64,000 nt of DNA, from contig JAMPYF010000025.1 in assembly GCA_023700805.1 (NCBI GenBank), positions 1 to 64,000 of the forward strand, in the 5' to 3' direction. The DNA comes from Sulfuritalea sp. (GTDB taxonomy: Bacteria; Pseudomonadota; Gammaproteobacteria; Burkholderiales; Rhodocyclaceae). Positions 39,427 through 48,897 of this stretch are shown one piece after another. The translations under genes were made by a program, and so were the position numbers. The notes under the pieces are model-generated. The model saw nothing but the letters and a program-made list of their open reading frames with translations, did no database searches and was not told the origin of the DNA. How positions within the stretch are numbered: position 1 is the stretch's first letter; each line of letters opens with the position of its first letter.

Positions 39427-39753
39427 ATGAGCGAACACATTCACCACGTCACCGACAGCACTTTCAAAGCCGAAGTGCTCGACTCCGCGATACCGACCCT
39501 GGTCGACTTCTGGGCCGAATGGTGCGGCCCCTGCAAGATGATCGCCCCGATACTCGACGAAGTGGCCAGGGATTATTCCGGCAAGCTGCGTGTGGCCAAA
39601 CTGAACATCGACGACAATCCCAAGGTTCCCGGCGAGTTCGGCATCCGCGGCATCCCGACCCTGCTCCTGTTCAAGGGCGGCGCCGTCGAGGCGCAAAAAG
39701 TCGGCGCCCTGTCGAAATCCCAACTTACCGCATTCATTGACAGCAATCTCTGA
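39427..39753 (+). CDS. trxA: Thioredoxin 1
   Basis: 108-residue dithiol reductant with active site WCGPCK in [16 protein letters not shown] and the cis-proline in [11 protein letters not shown]. Start ATG 39427 follows GAGGAATTC (AGG, seven bases). rho follows after 172 bases, a trxA-rho order widely found in proteobacteria. Confidence 0.97.
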   Translation: MSEHIHHVTDSTFKAEVLDSAIPTLVDFWAEWCGPCKMIAPILDEVARDYSGKLRVAKLNIDDNPKVPGEFGIRGIPTLLLFKGGAVEAQKVGALSKSQLTAFIDSNL

Positions 39754-39768
39754 TCCCGTTACATTGGC

Positions 39769-39829
39769 GCCCGGAGTCTGATTCCGGGCCGCCGAGCAGC
39801 AAGACAGGCGCCCACGCCCCGAGGGCGCC
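39769..39829 (+). other. Two stem-loops in the trxA-rho interval
   Basis: GCCCGGA (39769-39775) with TCCGGGC (39783-39789), then GGCGCCC (39807-39813) with GGGCGCC (39823-39829). Neither has a T-run. They lie in the likely rho leader, where E. coli rho is autoregulated by attenuation. Confidence 0.45.
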
Positions 39830-39925
39830 GATTCGATTCCCCTCCTGATCGAATTCTTTCCTGAATTCATCCCCTACACCACACTGTTCCGGCGCATTCC
39901 GCCGGAATCTCCTCGCAGGCAGTCC

Positions 39926-41185
39926 ATGCACCTATCCGAGCTCAAAGCCCATCATGTCAGCCAATTGCTGGAGATGGCGGCCGCCAACAACATCGAGAAC
40001 GCCAACCGGCTGCGCAAGCAGGAACTGATCTACGCCCTGCTGAAAAACCAGGGGAAAAAGGGCGAAACGATTTTCGGCGACGGCGTCCTCGAAATCCTGC
40101 CCGACGGCTTCGGCTTCCTGCGCGCGCCCGAGGAGTCCTACCTCGCCAGCACCGACGACATCTACATCAGTCCGAGCCAGGTGCGCCGCTTCAACCTGCG
40201 TTCGGGCGACACCATCGAAGGCGAGATCCGCTCGCCCAAGGAAGGCGAGCGCTATTTCGCCCTGGTCAAGGTGGACCGCGTCAATGGCGAATCGCCGGAG
40301 GCCGCGAAGCACAAGATACTGTTCGAGAACCTGACGCCGCTGCATCCGACCACGCACATGCTGCTGGAGCGCGACATCCGCAGCGAGGAAAACATCACCA
40401 GCCGCGTCATCGACATGATCGCGCCGATCGGCAAGGGCCAGCGCGGCCTCATCGTGTCGCCGCCCAAGGCCGGCAAGACCGTGCTGATGCAGCATGTTGC
40501 CCACGCCATCACCACCAACCATCCGGACGTCACCCTGATCGTGCTGCTGATCGACGAACGCCCCGAGGAAGTGACGGAAATGATGCGCACGGTGAAGGGC
40601 GAGGTCGTCGCCTCGACCTTCGACGAACCGGCCACGCGCCACGTCCAGGTCGCCGAAATGGTCATCGAGAAGGCCAAGCGCCTGGTCGAGCACAAACGCG
40701 ACGTGGTGATCCTGCTCGACTCCATCACCCGCCTCGCCCGCGCCTACAACACGGTGCAGCCGGCCTCGGGCAAGGTGCTGACCGGCGGTGTGGACGCCAA
40801 TGCCCTGCAAAAGCCCAAGCGCTTCTTCGGCGCCGCCCGCAACGTCGAGGAAGGCGGTTCGCTGACCATCATCGCCACGGCCCTGATCGAAACCGGCTCG
40901 CGCATGGACGACGTGATCTACGAGGAGTTCAAGGGCACCGGCAACATGGAAATCCACCTCGACCGCAAGATGGCCGAGAAGCGCGTCTATCCGGCGATCA
41001 ACGTCAATCGTTCGGGCACGCGCCGCGAGGAACTCCTGCTGGTGCCTGCCGTGCTGCAGAAAATGTGGGTCCTGAGGAAGCTGCTGTACAACATGGACGA
41101 CATGGAAGCCATGGAATTCCTGCTCGACAAGGTCAAGGCGACCAAGAACAACGGCGAGTTCTTCGACGCCATGCGCCAGCGCTGA
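39926..41185 (+). CDS. rho: Transcription termination factor Rho
   Basis: Hexameric RNA helicase that ends transcription. 419 residues: N-terminal helical RNA-binding domain ([18 protein letters not shown]), cold-shock-like primary site ([15 protein letters not shown]), Walker [11 protein letters not shown], Walker [17 protein letters not shown], and the Q/R loop segments [20 protein letters not shown]. Compact form without long insertions. Confidence 0.98.
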   Translation: MHLSELKAHHVSQLLEMAAANNIENANRLRKQELIYALLKNQGKKGETIFGDGVLEILPDGFGFLRAPEESYLASTDDIYISPSQVRRFNLRSGDTIEGEIRSPKEGERYFALVKVDRVNGESPEAAKHKILFENLTPLHPTTHMLLERDIRSEENITSRVIDMIAPIGKGQRGLIVSPPKAGKTVLMQHVAHAITTNHPDVTLIVLLIDERPEEVTEMMRTVKGEVVASTFDEPATRHVQVAEMVIEKAKRLVEHKRDVVILLDSITRLARAYNTVQPASGKVLTGGVDANALQKPKRFFGAARNVEEGGSLTIIATALIETGSRMDDVIYEEFKGTGNMEIHLDRKMAEKRVYPAINVNRSGTRREELLLVPAVLQKMWVLRKLLYNMDDMEAMEFLLDKVKATKNNGEFFDAMRQR

Positions 41186-41274
41186 TTGCGCACAGCCCAA
41201 AATTAGCGGATAATGCCGCGTTCTGTCGGTTCGCCAAATCCACGAACCGCGCCTGCACCCGAAAGGACCATGAA

Positions 41275-41484
41275 ATGAAAAGCGGCATCCACCCGAATTA
41301 CGCTGAAATTGAAGTCACCTGCAGCTGCGGCAACAAGTTCAGCACCCGTTCCACCAGCGGCAAGCCGCTGCACATCGAAGTCTGCTCCGCCTGCCATCCG
41401 TTCTATACCGGCAAGCAGAAGATCGTCGACACCGCCGGACGTGTCGAGCGTTTCCGCCAGAAATACAGCAAGAAGGCCGCCTGA
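41275..41484 (+). CDS. rpmE: 50S ribosomal protein L31 (type A)
   Basis: 69 residues starting [14 protein letters not shown]. Zinc-type cysteines present: CSCGNKF and [13 protein letters not shown], so this is the zinc-containing form. Start 41275 is preceded by GAAAGGACC. An intrinsic terminator follows. Confidence 0.97.
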   Translation: MKSGIHPNYAEIEVTCSCGNKFSTRSTSGKPLHIEVCSACHPFYTGKQKIVDTAGRVERFRQKYSKKAA

Positions 41485-41510
41485 TCCTGCATCGGACCTG
41501 CCTCCTGGCC

Positions 41511-41538
41511 AAAAGGCAGCCTGCGGGCTGCCTTTTTT
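41511..41538 (+). terminator. Intrinsic terminator of rpmE
   Basis: AAAAGGCAGCC (41511-41521), loop TGCG, GGCTGCCTTTT (41526-41536), with six T in a row at 41533-41538: an 11-bp stem with U-tract. Confidence 0.92.
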
Positions 41539-41558
41539 ATCGCTGGTAAGCTCGCAAC

Positions 41559-43166
41559 GTGCCCGACCTGACCGACCGCAACCATAGCCCCGCGCCCATT
41601 CTGGCGCGCTACGGCACGCTGTTGCTGTGCGCCGTCTGGCTGCTGGCGGGGAGCGTCGGCCACGACCCGTGGAAGACCGACGACGCCCTGCATCTCGGGG
41701 TCGCCTTCGGCATGGCCGGCGGCGACTGGCTGGTGCCGCGCATCGCCGGCGATCCCTGGCTGATCACGCCGCCCCTCTATCACTGGGTGGCGGCCCTCTG
41801 CGGCAAGCTGCTGGGCTGGCTGCTGCCCTGGCACGATGCGGCGCGCCTGGCGTCGGTCCTGTTTGGCGCCGCCTTCCTGACGATACTTTCGCGCGTGGCC
41901 GGCCTGCTGCTCGGCGCCAGCGCCGCGGTCGCCGCACCCTTGCTGGCGATCGGCACCGTCGGCCTGCTGGTGCCGCTGCACGACGCCCAACCCGCCATCG
42001 CGGCAATCACCGGATTCGCCGTCGCGCTCTGGGGGCTCGCGCTGTGGCGCACACAGCCGCTGCGCGGCGGAATGATCTTCGGCGCCGGCATCGGCGTCGG
42101 CTTCCTCGCCGCCGGCGTCGACAGCGTCGTCATCGGGCTGGCGACCGGGCTGCTGCTGATGCTGCATCCGGACTGGCGTACCCGGCAGAGCTGGCTCGCC
42201 GGGCTGGCGGCGACGGCCGTCGCGCTCGCGCTGATGCTGCCCTGGCCCTTGCTGCTCTGGCAGCAGTCGCCTGCCCTGTTCGACATCTGGTGGACCGCCG
42301 AGGAGGCCAGCCTGACGCTGCGCCCCGGCTTCAGTCGCGATCACCTCGAACTGCTGGCCTGGGCCGCCTGGCCCTCCTGGCCCCTGGCGCTGTGGGCCTT
42401 GTGGCTGGAGCGCCGGCATCTGTTCGAGGCGCAAACCGCCTTGCCGCTGGCCGCCACCTTGGTCGCCCTGCTGGCATTCTTTACCGACGCGCCGCGGCCG
42501 ACGGCGCTGATGCCGGCGCTGCTGCCGCTGACCCTGCTGGCCGCGACCAGCGCGGGCCGGCTGCGGCGCGGCGCGGCCAACGCCTTCGACTGGTTCGGCA
42601 TGATGACCTTCACGCTGGTCGCGGCGCTGATCTGGCTGGGCGGCATTTCCATGCTGACCGGGGAGCCGGCGCGGGTGGCCAAGAATTTCACCAAGCCCGC
42701 CCCCGGCTTCATCGCCGAGGCCTCGCCGCTGATCATCGTGCTGGCGATCGCCGTCAGCGTCGCCTGGATCGCCGTGATGCTGCGCACGCCGCGCTCGCCC
42801 TGGCGCGCGGCGGCACGCTGGAGCGTGGGGCTGACCACCGTCTGGGTGCTGCTGATGCTGCTGATGCTGCCGTGGATCGACTACGGCAAGAGTTACCGTA
42901 GCGTCAGCGCCAACTTTCACCAGATCCTGGGCAGCCATCCCGGCTGCATCGCGCGGCGCGGTCTGGGCTTGGCGCAGCGCGCCTCGTTCGACTATTTCGA
43001 CGGCATCCGCACCGTCGGCGCCAGCCGGGCGAAAGACTGCCGCCACCTGATCATGCAGACGGCGCCCGGCACCGAAAGAGACCTGCCCGGCTGGACGCTG
43101 GTCCGCGAAACCTCCCGCCCCGGCGACAAGGGCGAACGCCTGCGGCTCTATCGCCGCGCCGAATGA
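41559..43166 (+). CDS. PMT/ArnT-type membrane glycosyltransferase
   Basis: 535 residues with about ten hydrophobic segments, starting at GTG 41559. The first periplasmic loop carries the acidic catalytic-type signature HDPWKTDDALH and the following PRIAGDPWLITPPLYHW, as in GT-C family transferases of polyprenyl-linked sugars (ArnT/PMT). The C-terminal third (about 455-535) is a soluble periplasmic domain. The acceptor is unknown. It stands alone between the rpmE terminator and the convergent orn. Confidence 0.82.
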   Translation: MPDLTDRNHSPAPILARYGTLLLCAVWLLAGSVGHDPWKTDDALHLGVAFGMAGGDWLVPRIAGDPWLITPPLYHWVAALCGKLLGWLLPWHDAARLASVLFGAAFLTILSRVAGLLLGASAAVAAPLLAIGTVGLLVPLHDAQPAIAAITGFAVALWGLALWRTQPLRGGMIFGAGIGVGFLAAGVDSVVIGLATGLLLMLHPDWRTRQSWLAGLAATAVALALMLPWPLLLWQQSPALFDIWWTAEEASLTLRPGFSRDHLELLAWAAWPSWPLALWALWLERRHLFEAQTALPLAATLVALLAFFTDAPRPTALMPALLPLTLLAATSAGRLRRGAANAFDWFGMMTFTLVAALIWLGGISMLTGEPARVAKNFTKPAPGFIAEASPLIIVLAIAVSVAWIAVMLRTPRSPWRAAARWSVGLTTVWVLLMLLMLPWIDYGKSYRSVSANFHQILGSHPGCIARRGLGLAQRASFDYFDGIRTVGASRAKDCRHLIMQTAPGTERDLPGWTLVRETSRPGDKGERLRLYRRAE

Positions 43167-43180
43167 GCGTCCTGCGCCCC

Positions 43181-43726
43181 CTACAGCTTGAGAAGATGCT
43201 CGCGGTAGTACTTGAGTTCCTCGATCGATTCGAGGATGTCCGCCAGCGCCTCGTGCTTGCCGTGCTTCTTGAGGCCCTTCGCCACCTCCGGCTTCCAGCG
43301 CTTGCACAATTCCTTGAGCGTCGACACGTCGAGATTCCGGTAGTGGAACCAGTCCTCGAGCTTGGGCATGTAGCGCGCCATGAAGCGCCGGTCCTGGCAA
43401 ATCGAATTGCCGCACATCGGCGTCGCCAGCCGCGGCACGTGACGCCGCATGAACTCCAGCGCCTGCGCCTCGACCTCGGCTTCGCCGAGAATCGAATCCT
43501 TGACCCGCTGGATCAGGCCGGAACGGCCGTGGGTGTTGGTATTCCACTCGTCCATCGCGTCCAGCACGGCATCGGACTGATGCACGACCCAGGTCGGCGC
43601 CTCGGCCACGATGTCGAGATTCGAGTTGGTGACGACCAGCGCCAGCTCTATGATGCGATCACTGTCCGGGTTGAGACCGGTCATTTCCATGTCCAGCCAG
43701 ACGAGCGCGTTCTGATCCTGTGCCAT
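43181..43726 (-). CDS. orn: Oligoribonuclease
   Basis: 3'-5' exonuclease that degrades 2-5-mer RNAs including pGpG, the product of c-di-GMP hydrolysis. 181 residues of the DEDDh family: [38 protein letters not shown] and [11 protein letters not shown]. Start 43726 ([10 protein letters not shown]) chosen from the family N-terminus. Relevant to the several EAL proteins in this window. Confidence 0.97.
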   Translation of the reverse strand: MAQDQNALVWLDMEMTGLNPDSDRIIELALVVTNSNLDIVAEAPTWVVHQSDAVLDAMDEWNTNTHGRSGLIQRVKDSILGEAEVEAQALEFMRRHVPRLATPMCGNSICQDRRFMARYMPKLEDWFHYRNLDVSTLKELCKRWKPEVAKGLKKHGKHEALADILESIEELKYYREHLLKL

Positions 43727-43782
43727 AATTTTCCAATGCCTGTTCCTGTGTCGGCGCATTTTCGCACAGCGGGCCACCCCTC

Positions 43783-45045
43783 ATGACCCCATATCACTTC
43801 ACGCTGGTCTTTCTCGCCACCCTCGCCCTGTCGACGGCCCTGCGCCTGTGGCTCGACATCCGCCACCTGCGCCATGTCCGCGCGCATCGCGATCGCGTGC
43901 CGGACAACTTCGCCGATCGCATCGACCTCGCCGATCACCGCAAGGCCGCCGACTACACGGTGGCCAAGGTGCGCCTGGGCCTGCTCGAAATCGGCGTCGA
44001 TGCCGTCGTGCTGCTGGCGCTGACCCTCGGCGGCGGTCTCGCCCTGCTCGACCAGGCCATGCGCGCCTGGCTCGGCGGCGGCCACCTGCACGGCCTGGCC
44101 CTGTTCGCCTGCGTCAGCCTGCTCGGCTTCGTCGTCGGCCTGCCGGCCAGCCTCTACCGCACCTTCCGCATCGAGGCGCGCTTCGGCTTCAACAAGCTGA
44201 CCTGGCCGCTGTGGTTCGCCGACCTGGCCAAGGGCGCCGTGCTCACCGTGCTGATCGGCGGCCCGCTGCTGTTCGCCGTGCTGTGGCTGATGGACGTCAT
44301 GGGCAAGTACTGGTGGCTGTATGTCTGGCTGGTCTGGCTGGCCACCAACCTGCTGGTGCTGTTCCTCTACCCGACCGTGATCGCGCCGCTGTTCAACAAG
44401 TTCACGCCGCTCGAGGACGCCTCGCTGAAAGCCCGCATCGAAGCCCTGCTGGCGCGCTGCGGCTTCGCCGCCTCGGGCCTCTTCGTGATGGACGGCTCGA
44501 AGCGCTCGGCGCATGGCAACGCCTATTTCACCGGCTTCGGCCGTGCCAAGCGCATCGTGTTCTTCGACACCCTGCTGGACAAGCTCAGCCCCGAGGAAAT
44601 CGAGGCGGTGCTGGCGCATGAACTCGGACATTTCAAGCATCGCCACGTCATCAAGCGCATCGCGCTCTCCGCCGTATTGAGCCTGGCCTTTCTCTGGCTG
44701 CTCGGCCAGCTCATCGATCAGCCCTGGTTCTTCGCCGGCCTGGGAGTTGGTGCTGGCGGCACGGCGTCATCCATGGGCACGGCGATGGGCCTGCTGCTGT
44801 TCTCCATGGTGCTGCCGGTGTTCCTCTTTCCGCTGGCGCCGCTGACCTCGGGCCTGTCGCGCCAGCACGAATACGAGGCCGACGCCTACGCCGCGAAGCA
44901 GACCGCCGCCACCGACCTGATCGGCGCCCTGGTCAAGCTCTATCGCGACAACGCCGCAACCCTGACGCCCGATCCGCTGCACTCGCTGTTCCACGATTCC
45001 CACCCACCCGCCAGCCAGCGCATCGCGCGGCTGCAATCTGTGTAA
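43783..45045 (+). CDS. M48 (Ste24-type) membrane metallopeptidase
   Basis: 420 residues with about six membrane segments and the zinc site HELGHFKH followed by EYEADAYA, where the downstream Glu is the third ligand. The soluble part KFTPLEDASLKARIEAL...RCGF is typical of CAAX-prenyl-protease-like Ste24 homologues, which in bacteria take part in membrane protein quality control. A stretch between two membrane segments, GVGAGGTASS, is encoded by a 20-bp repeat copy. Divergent from orn. Confidence 0.92.
   Translation: MTPYHFTLVFLATLALSTALRLWLDIRHLRHVRAHRDRVPDNFADRIDLADHRKAADYTVAKVRLGLLEIGVDAVVLLALTLGGGLALLDQAMRAWLGGGHLHGLALFACVSLLGFVVGLPASLYRTFRIEARFGFNKLTWPLWFADLAKGAVLTVLIGGPLLFAVLWLMDVMGKYWWLYVWLVWLATNLLVLFLYPTVIAPLFNKFTPLEDASLKARIEALLARCGFAASGLFVMDGSKRSAHGNAYFTGFGRAKRIVFFDTLLDKLSPEEIEAVLAHELGHFKHRHVIKRIALSAVLSLAFLWLLGQLIDQPWFFAGLGVGAGGTASSMGTAMGLLLFSMVLPVFLFPLAPLTSGLSRQHEYEADAYAAKQTAATDLIGALVKLYRDNAATLTPDPLHSLFHDSHPPASQRIARLQSV
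44746..44765 (+). repeat. 20-bp interspersed repeat, copy 7 (inside the M48 gene)
   Basis: GTTGGTGCTGGCGGCACGGC, two mismatches, in frame, encoding VGAGGTA in a loop between membrane segments. Confidence 0.65.
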
Positions 45046-45055
45046 AGGAAATGCC

Positions 45056-45394
45056 ATGACCATGGTCTGCGATCTCTCCAAGGGCAAGTGCAAGCCCTGC
45101 GAAGGCGGCGTGCCGCCGCTCAGCGACGACGAAGCCGCGCAACTGCTGGCGACGCTGCCGGGCTGGCAGCGCGAGGGCAGCGTCATCAGCAAGACCTACA
45201 AGTTCAAGAACTACTACGAGACCATGGCCTTCGTGAACGCCACGGCCTGGATCTCGCACCGCGAGGACCACCACCCCGATCTCGCCGTCGGCTGGGGCCA
45301 GTGCACGGTCAGCTACACCACCCACGCAATCGGCGGCTTGAGCGAAAACGACTTCATCTGCGCGGCCAAGATCGATGCGCTGCTCGCCCTGTAA
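45056..45394 (+). CDS. Pterin-4a-carbinolamine dehydratase
   Basis: 112 residues of the PCD/DCoH family: LPGWQREGSVISKTYKFK, then FVNATAWISHREDHHPDLAV, containing the catalytic HHP signature, then VSYTTHAIGGLSENDF. Recycles tetrahydropterin after aromatic hydroxylases or assists molybdopterin metabolism; no phenylalanine hydroxylase gene is nearby. It carries an N-terminal Cys-containing extension (CDLSKGKCKPCEGG). Confidence 0.93.
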   Translation: MTMVCDLSKGKCKPCEGGVPPLSDDEAAQLLATLPGWQREGSVISKTYKFKNYYETMAFVNATAWISHREDHHPDLAVGWGQCTVSYTTHAIGGLSENDFICAAKIDALLAL

Positions 45395-45400
45395 CACGCG

Positions 45401-46291
45401 TTGAGCGGCGCGCAGAACAGGCACGGCACCATCGTCGCCGCCTTCGGCCGGCACTACGAGATCGAGCTGGCCGACGGCAGCCTCGCCACCGGTTTCCCGC
45501 GCGGCAAGAAAAGCCCCTTCGCCGTCGGCGACGAAGTCGAACTCACCGCCGACGGCCAGATCACCGGCCACGGCCCGCGCCGCAGCCTGCTCTACCGCAG
45601 CGACCTCTACCGCCAGAAACTGATCGCCGCCAACGCCACGCAATTGCTGCTGGTGGTCGCCACCGATCCCTCGTTTTCCGACATGCTGCTCAGCCGCGCC
45701 CTGGTCGCCGCCGAGAATGAAGGCCTCATCACCACCATCGTCCTCAACAAGAGCGACCTGACCGCCGCACTGCCCGGCGCGAGGAAGCTCCTGGCGCCCT
45801 TCGTCGCGCTCGGCTGCCGCGTCGTCGAACTCTCGGCCAAGCTCGACGCCTCGCCGCTGCTGCCGCTGCTGGTGGGCGAAAGCTCGGTGCTGGTGGGGCA
45901 ATCGGGCATGGGCAAATCGACCCTGACCAACGCCCTGGTGCCCGGCGCCGCCGCGCCCACGCGCGAACTCTCGACCGCGCTGGATTCCGGCAAGCACACC
46001 ACCACCTACGCCCGTCTCTACAAACTGCCGCAGGACAAATGCCCGGGCGGCACCCTGATCGACAGCCCCGGCCTGCAGGAATTCGGCCTCAAGCACCTCA
46101 GCGCCCAGCAGATCGAATTCGGCTTCGCCGAGTTCCGCCCCTTCCTCGGCCAGTGCCGCTTCCGCGATTGCCAGCACGACGCCGAACCCGGCTGCGCGAT
46201 CAAGCAGGCCCTTGCAGAAGGCATAATCCATCCGCGCCGCCTCGAACACTTCCACCAGTTCATCTCGGAAAGCCGCCATGGATCGCACTGA
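45401..46291 (+). CDS. rsgA: Ribosome small-subunit-dependent GTPase RsgA
   Basis: Circularly permuted GTPase that checks 30S maturation. 296 residues, start TTG 45401. N-terminal OB fold (GTIVAAFGRHYEIELADG), then G4 NKSDL before G1 GQSGMGKSTLTNAL and G3 DSPGLQEFG, then a zinc knuckle (CRFRDCQHDAEPGCAI). Start is six bases after the dehydratase stop. Confidence 0.95.
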   Translation: MSGAQNRHGTIVAAFGRHYEIELADGSLATGFPRGKKSPFAVGDEVELTADGQITGHGPRRSLLYRSDLYRQKLIAANATQLLLVVATDPSFSDMLLSRALVAAENEGLITTIVLNKSDLTAALPGARKLLAPFVALGCRVVELSAKLDASPLLPLLVGESSVLVGQSGMGKSTLTNALVPGAAAPTRELSTALDSGKHTTTYARLYKLPQDKCPGGTLIDSPGLQEFGLKHLSAQQIEFGFAEFRPFLGQCRFRDCQHDAEPGCAIKQALAEGIIHPRRLEHFHQFISESRHGSH

Positions 46292-47306
46292 GCGCTTCTA
46301 CAAGATCGACCAGATGATCCACGACCGCAAGCTGGTGCCCTTCGTCGAGCTCATGGCGGCGCTGGAAGTCTCGCGCGCCACCTTGAAGCGCGACCTCGAA
46401 TACATGCGCAACCGCCTCAATGCGCCGATCGTCTGGGACCGGGACGCGGGCGGCTACCGCTTCGACACGCCGCACGCCGAAGCCGGCGGCCAGTACGAAC
46501 TGCCCGGCCTCTGGTTCAACTCGGGCGAGGTGCATGCGCTGTTGACCATGCAGCACCTGCTGACCGACCTCGATCCCGGCGGCATCCTGACGCCGCACAT
46601 CCAGCCGCTGATCGCGCGCCTGAACGGCCTGCTCGGCACGGCAGAGAACACCGCCGAGGAAATCCGCCGCCGCGTGCTGATCGTCGGCCTCGGCAAGCGC
46701 GAACTCAAGCTCGCGCATTTCGAGAAGGTCGGCGCCGCGCTGCTGCGCAGGAAGCGCCTCGCCATCACCTATTTCGCGCGCGGCAGCGGCGAGACCACCG
46801 AGCGCGAAGTCTCGCCGCAGCGCCTCGTGTATTACCGCGAGAACTGGTACCTCGACGCCTGGTGCCACCTGCGCAACGACATCCGCAACTTCGCGCTGGA
46901 CTCGATCCGCCAGGCCGACCTGATCGAAAAGAAGGCGCGCGAAGTCTCGCATCGCAGCATGGACGAAGTGCTCGGCCCCGGCTACGGCATCTTCTCCGGA
47001 CGCAAACTGCAGCACGCCCGGCTGCGCTTCACGCCCGAGCGCGCGCGCTGGGTCGCGCAGGAAACCTGGCACCCGAAGCAGAAGGGCATCCTTGGAGAAG
47101 ACGGCTCCTGGCTGCTGGAATTTCCCTATGCCGACCACCGCGAGCTGATCATGGACATCCTCAAGTTCGGCGCCGACGTCGAAGTGCTGGCGCCGCCCGA
47201 CCTGAGGCAGAGGGTCGCCGACGAGGCGGCGAGGATGACGCGGATGTATGCCGCCACGCCGCAGGCGGGCAGCAAGCCTAAACGCCCCCAGGGAAGCGCT
47301 GAATAG
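46278..47306 (+). CDS. WYL-domain transcriptional regulator (YafY/PafC-like)
   Basis: 342 residues overlapping the rsgA 3' end by 14 bases. N-terminal winged HTH (KIDQMIHDRKLVPFVELMAALEVSRATLKRDLEYM) and WYL domain (about 160-240) with YYRENWYLDAWCHLRNDIRNF, followed by a WCX-type C-terminus (ELIMDILKFGADVEVLAPPDLR). Such regulators often sense nucleic-acid or nucleotide ligands and can control defence islands. Here it is next to an accessory region, but no direct link is visible. Confidence 0.92.
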   Translation: MDRTERFYKIDQMIHDRKLVPFVELMAALEVSRATLKRDLEYMRNRLNAPIVWDRDAGGYRFDTPHAEAGGQYELPGLWFNSGEVHALLTMQHLLTDLDPGGILTPHIQPLIARLNGLLGTAENTAEEIRRRVLIVGLGKRELKLAHFEKVGAALLRRKRLAITYFARGSGETTEREVSPQRLVYYRENWYLDAWCHLRNDIRNFALDSIRQADLIEKKAREVSHRSMDEVLGPGYGIFSGRKLQHARLRFTPERARWVAQETWHPKQKGILGEDGSWLLEFPYADHRELIMDILKFGADVEVLAPPDLRQRVADEAARMTRMYAATPQAGSKPKRPQGSAE

Positions 47307-47324
47307 GCCGTCACACTGAGGTAA

Positions 47325-47344
47325 GTCGGCGCCCGCCACACGGC
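47325..47344 (+). repeat. 20-bp interspersed repeat, copy 8 (degenerate)
   Basis: GTCGGCGCCCGCCACACGGC just after the WYL gene stop codon, four mismatches to the consensus. Confidence 0.45.
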
Positions 47345-47386
47345 TTCCAGCTTGACGCGGCACGAGATGGCCGGCAACATGACCGC

Positions 47387-47623
47387 ATGCAGCCGATGAC
47401 CGACTACTTCCGCAACGACGTAATGGAAAAGCGGCCATACATTCGTTTGGAATGGTGTATCGAAGCGCTACGGAATCCGGTAAGACGCGAAGTCCAGCAA
47501 GAAGACGGGCGCGTGCGATACTGGATCTGGATTGACGAACTCGGACGCCATCTGCGTGTCGTAACGCTGCCGGATGGTGTCACGCTGCACAATACATTCC
47601 CCGACAGGAGATTCAAGCCATGA
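47387..47623 (+). CDS. Small protein, DUF4258-like
   Basis: 78 residues, no membrane segment. RLEWCIEALRNPVRREVQQEDGRV and YWIWIDELGRHLRVVTLPDG resemble DUF4258-type small proteins that pair with DUF2283 proteins. A second ATG nine bases in is possible. The stop overlaps the next start by ATGA. Candidate toxin partner of a small module; function is inference. Confidence 0.75.
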   Translation: MQPMTDYFRNDVMEKRPYIRLEWCIEALRNPVRREVQQEDGRVRYWIWIDELGRHLRVVTLPDGVTLHNTFPDRRFKP

Positions 47624-47835
47624 AACTCAACTACGACGCGGCGACCGATTCGCTCTATATCCACCTGGCTGAACGGCCTTCGGTGGACTCCGACGAAGTC
47701 GTGGATGGAGTGGTGCTGGATTACGACGCGGCGGGAGCCCTGGTGGGGATCGACGTGCAGCATGCCTCACAACGTGCCGATATCAGCCAGTTGGCAATCA
47801 ATCACATGCCGCTGATTCACCTCGAAGCGGCCTGA
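47620..47835 (+). CDS. DUF2283 family small protein
   Basis: 71 residues: MKLNYDAATDSLYIHLAERP, then VVLDYDAAGALVGIDVQHAS, the standard DUF2283 layout. Such proteins are often found next to DUF4258 proteins and have been proposed as antitoxins. ATGA overlap with the preceding gene supports a functional pair. Confidence 0.88.
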   Translation: MKLNYDAATDSLYIHLAERPSVDSDEVVDGVVLDYDAAGALVGIDVQHASQRADISQLAINHMPLIHLEAA

Positions 47836-47879
47836 AGGCGCAGGCTGCCATGGTGGGTTTGGTCGGGCGGTAATCTAGG

Positions 47880-48782
47880 ATGCCCGCCAGCCTCGAAGGC
47901 CAGCTCGTCGTCGCGCTTTCCTCGCGCGCGCTGTTCGATTTCGAGGAGGAAAACCAGGTCTTCGAGGACCAGGACGATTCCGCCTACATGCGCCTGCAAC
48001 TCGAACGCATGGACCAGCCGGCGCGGCCCGGCGTCGCCTTCCCGCTGGTGCAAAAACTCCTGGCCTTCAACACGCCCGAGCGCCAGCGCGTCGCCGTGGT
48101 GATCCTCTCGCGCAACGACCCGGTCTCCGGCCTGCGCATCTTCCGCTCCGCCAACGCCGCCGGCATGCAACTGGAGCGCGGCGTCTTCACGCGCGGCAGG
48201 CCGCCCTTCCACTACCTGAAACCGCTCGGCGCCAACCTCTTCCTTTCCGCCAACGAAGCCGACGTGCGCGCCGCGCTCGAAGGCGGCTTCCCCGCGGCGC
48301 GCGTGTATTCCTCGTCGCTGACCGAGGCCGAGCAGCATCCGCAGGAAGTGCGCATCGCCTTCGACGGCGACGCCGTGCTGTTCTCCGACGAGGCCGAGCG
48401 CGTGTTCCAGGAACAGGGCCTCGCCGCCTTCCAGAACCATGAGGAAAGCCACGCGCTGCACCCGCTGCCGCCCGGCCCCTTCCTGCCCCTGCTCGAAGCC
48501 CTGCACCGCCTGCGCGCCGACAGCGCCGGCTGCCCGATGAAAATCCGCACCGCGCTGGTCACCGCGCGCAGCGCCCCCGCCCACGAACGCGCGATACGCA
48601 CCCTGATGGAATGGAAGGTCGAAGTCGACGAAGCGATGTTCCTCGGCGGCCTCGAGAAGACCCACTTCCTGCGCGAATTCGAACCCGACTTCTTCTTCGA
48701 CGACCAGACAAGGCACTGCGAGCCGGCGTCACGGCTGGTGCCGACGGGGCATGTGGTCAGCGGGGTGGCGAATCAGGAGTAG
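47880..48782 (+). CDS. Cytosolic 5'-nucleotidase, NT5C1-like
   Basis: 300 residues related to the 5'-nucleotidase I (NT5C1) family, HAD-like. Seen: VVALSSRALFDFEEEN at the N-terminus, VVILSRNDPVSGLRIFRSA, RGRPPFHYLKPLGANLFLSAN, IAFDGDAVLFSDEAE (the Asp pair of the catalytic loop) and FLREFEPDFFFDDQ near the end. Would dephosphorylate nucleoside monophosphates; bacterial members are little studied. Confidence 0.85.
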   Translation: MPASLEGQLVVALSSRALFDFEEENQVFEDQDDSAYMRLQLERMDQPARPGVAFPLVQKLLAFNTPERQRVAVVILSRNDPVSGLRIFRSANAAGMQLERGVFTRGRPPFHYLKPLGANLFLSANEADVRAALEGGFPAARVYSSSLTEAEQHPQEVRIAFDGDAVLFSDEAERVFQEQGLAAFQNHEESHALHPLPPGPFLPLLEALHRLRADSAGCPMKIRTALVTARSAPAHERAIRTLMEWKVEVDEAMFLGGLEKTHFLREFEPDFFFDDQTRHCEPASRLVPTGHVVSGVANQE

Positions 48783-48853
48783 CTTGCGCCCCCGGCGAAA
48801 GTCCTGTTGCGGAATATCCGCCGTTTCCATTCATTGCTGCAGGTAAGGCTATT

Positions 48854-48869
48854 TTGCATTACACTGCAA
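48854..48869. promoter_or_regulatory. Possible operator of the AbrB/VapC pair
   Basis: TTGCA-TTACAC-TGCAA inverted repeat 28 bases upstream of the antitoxin start, a usual place for autoregulation by toxin-antitoxin complexes. Confidence 0.4.
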
Positions 48870-48897
48870 GGCATCGAGAAACCACGAGGGCATCGCC

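Noticed and set aside
41403..43547. Minus-strand open frame of about 710 codons opposite the glycosyltransferase gene
   Set aside because: Gly/Gln/Arg-rich shadow of a membrane-protein gene. It crosses the rpmE terminator and the orn gene.
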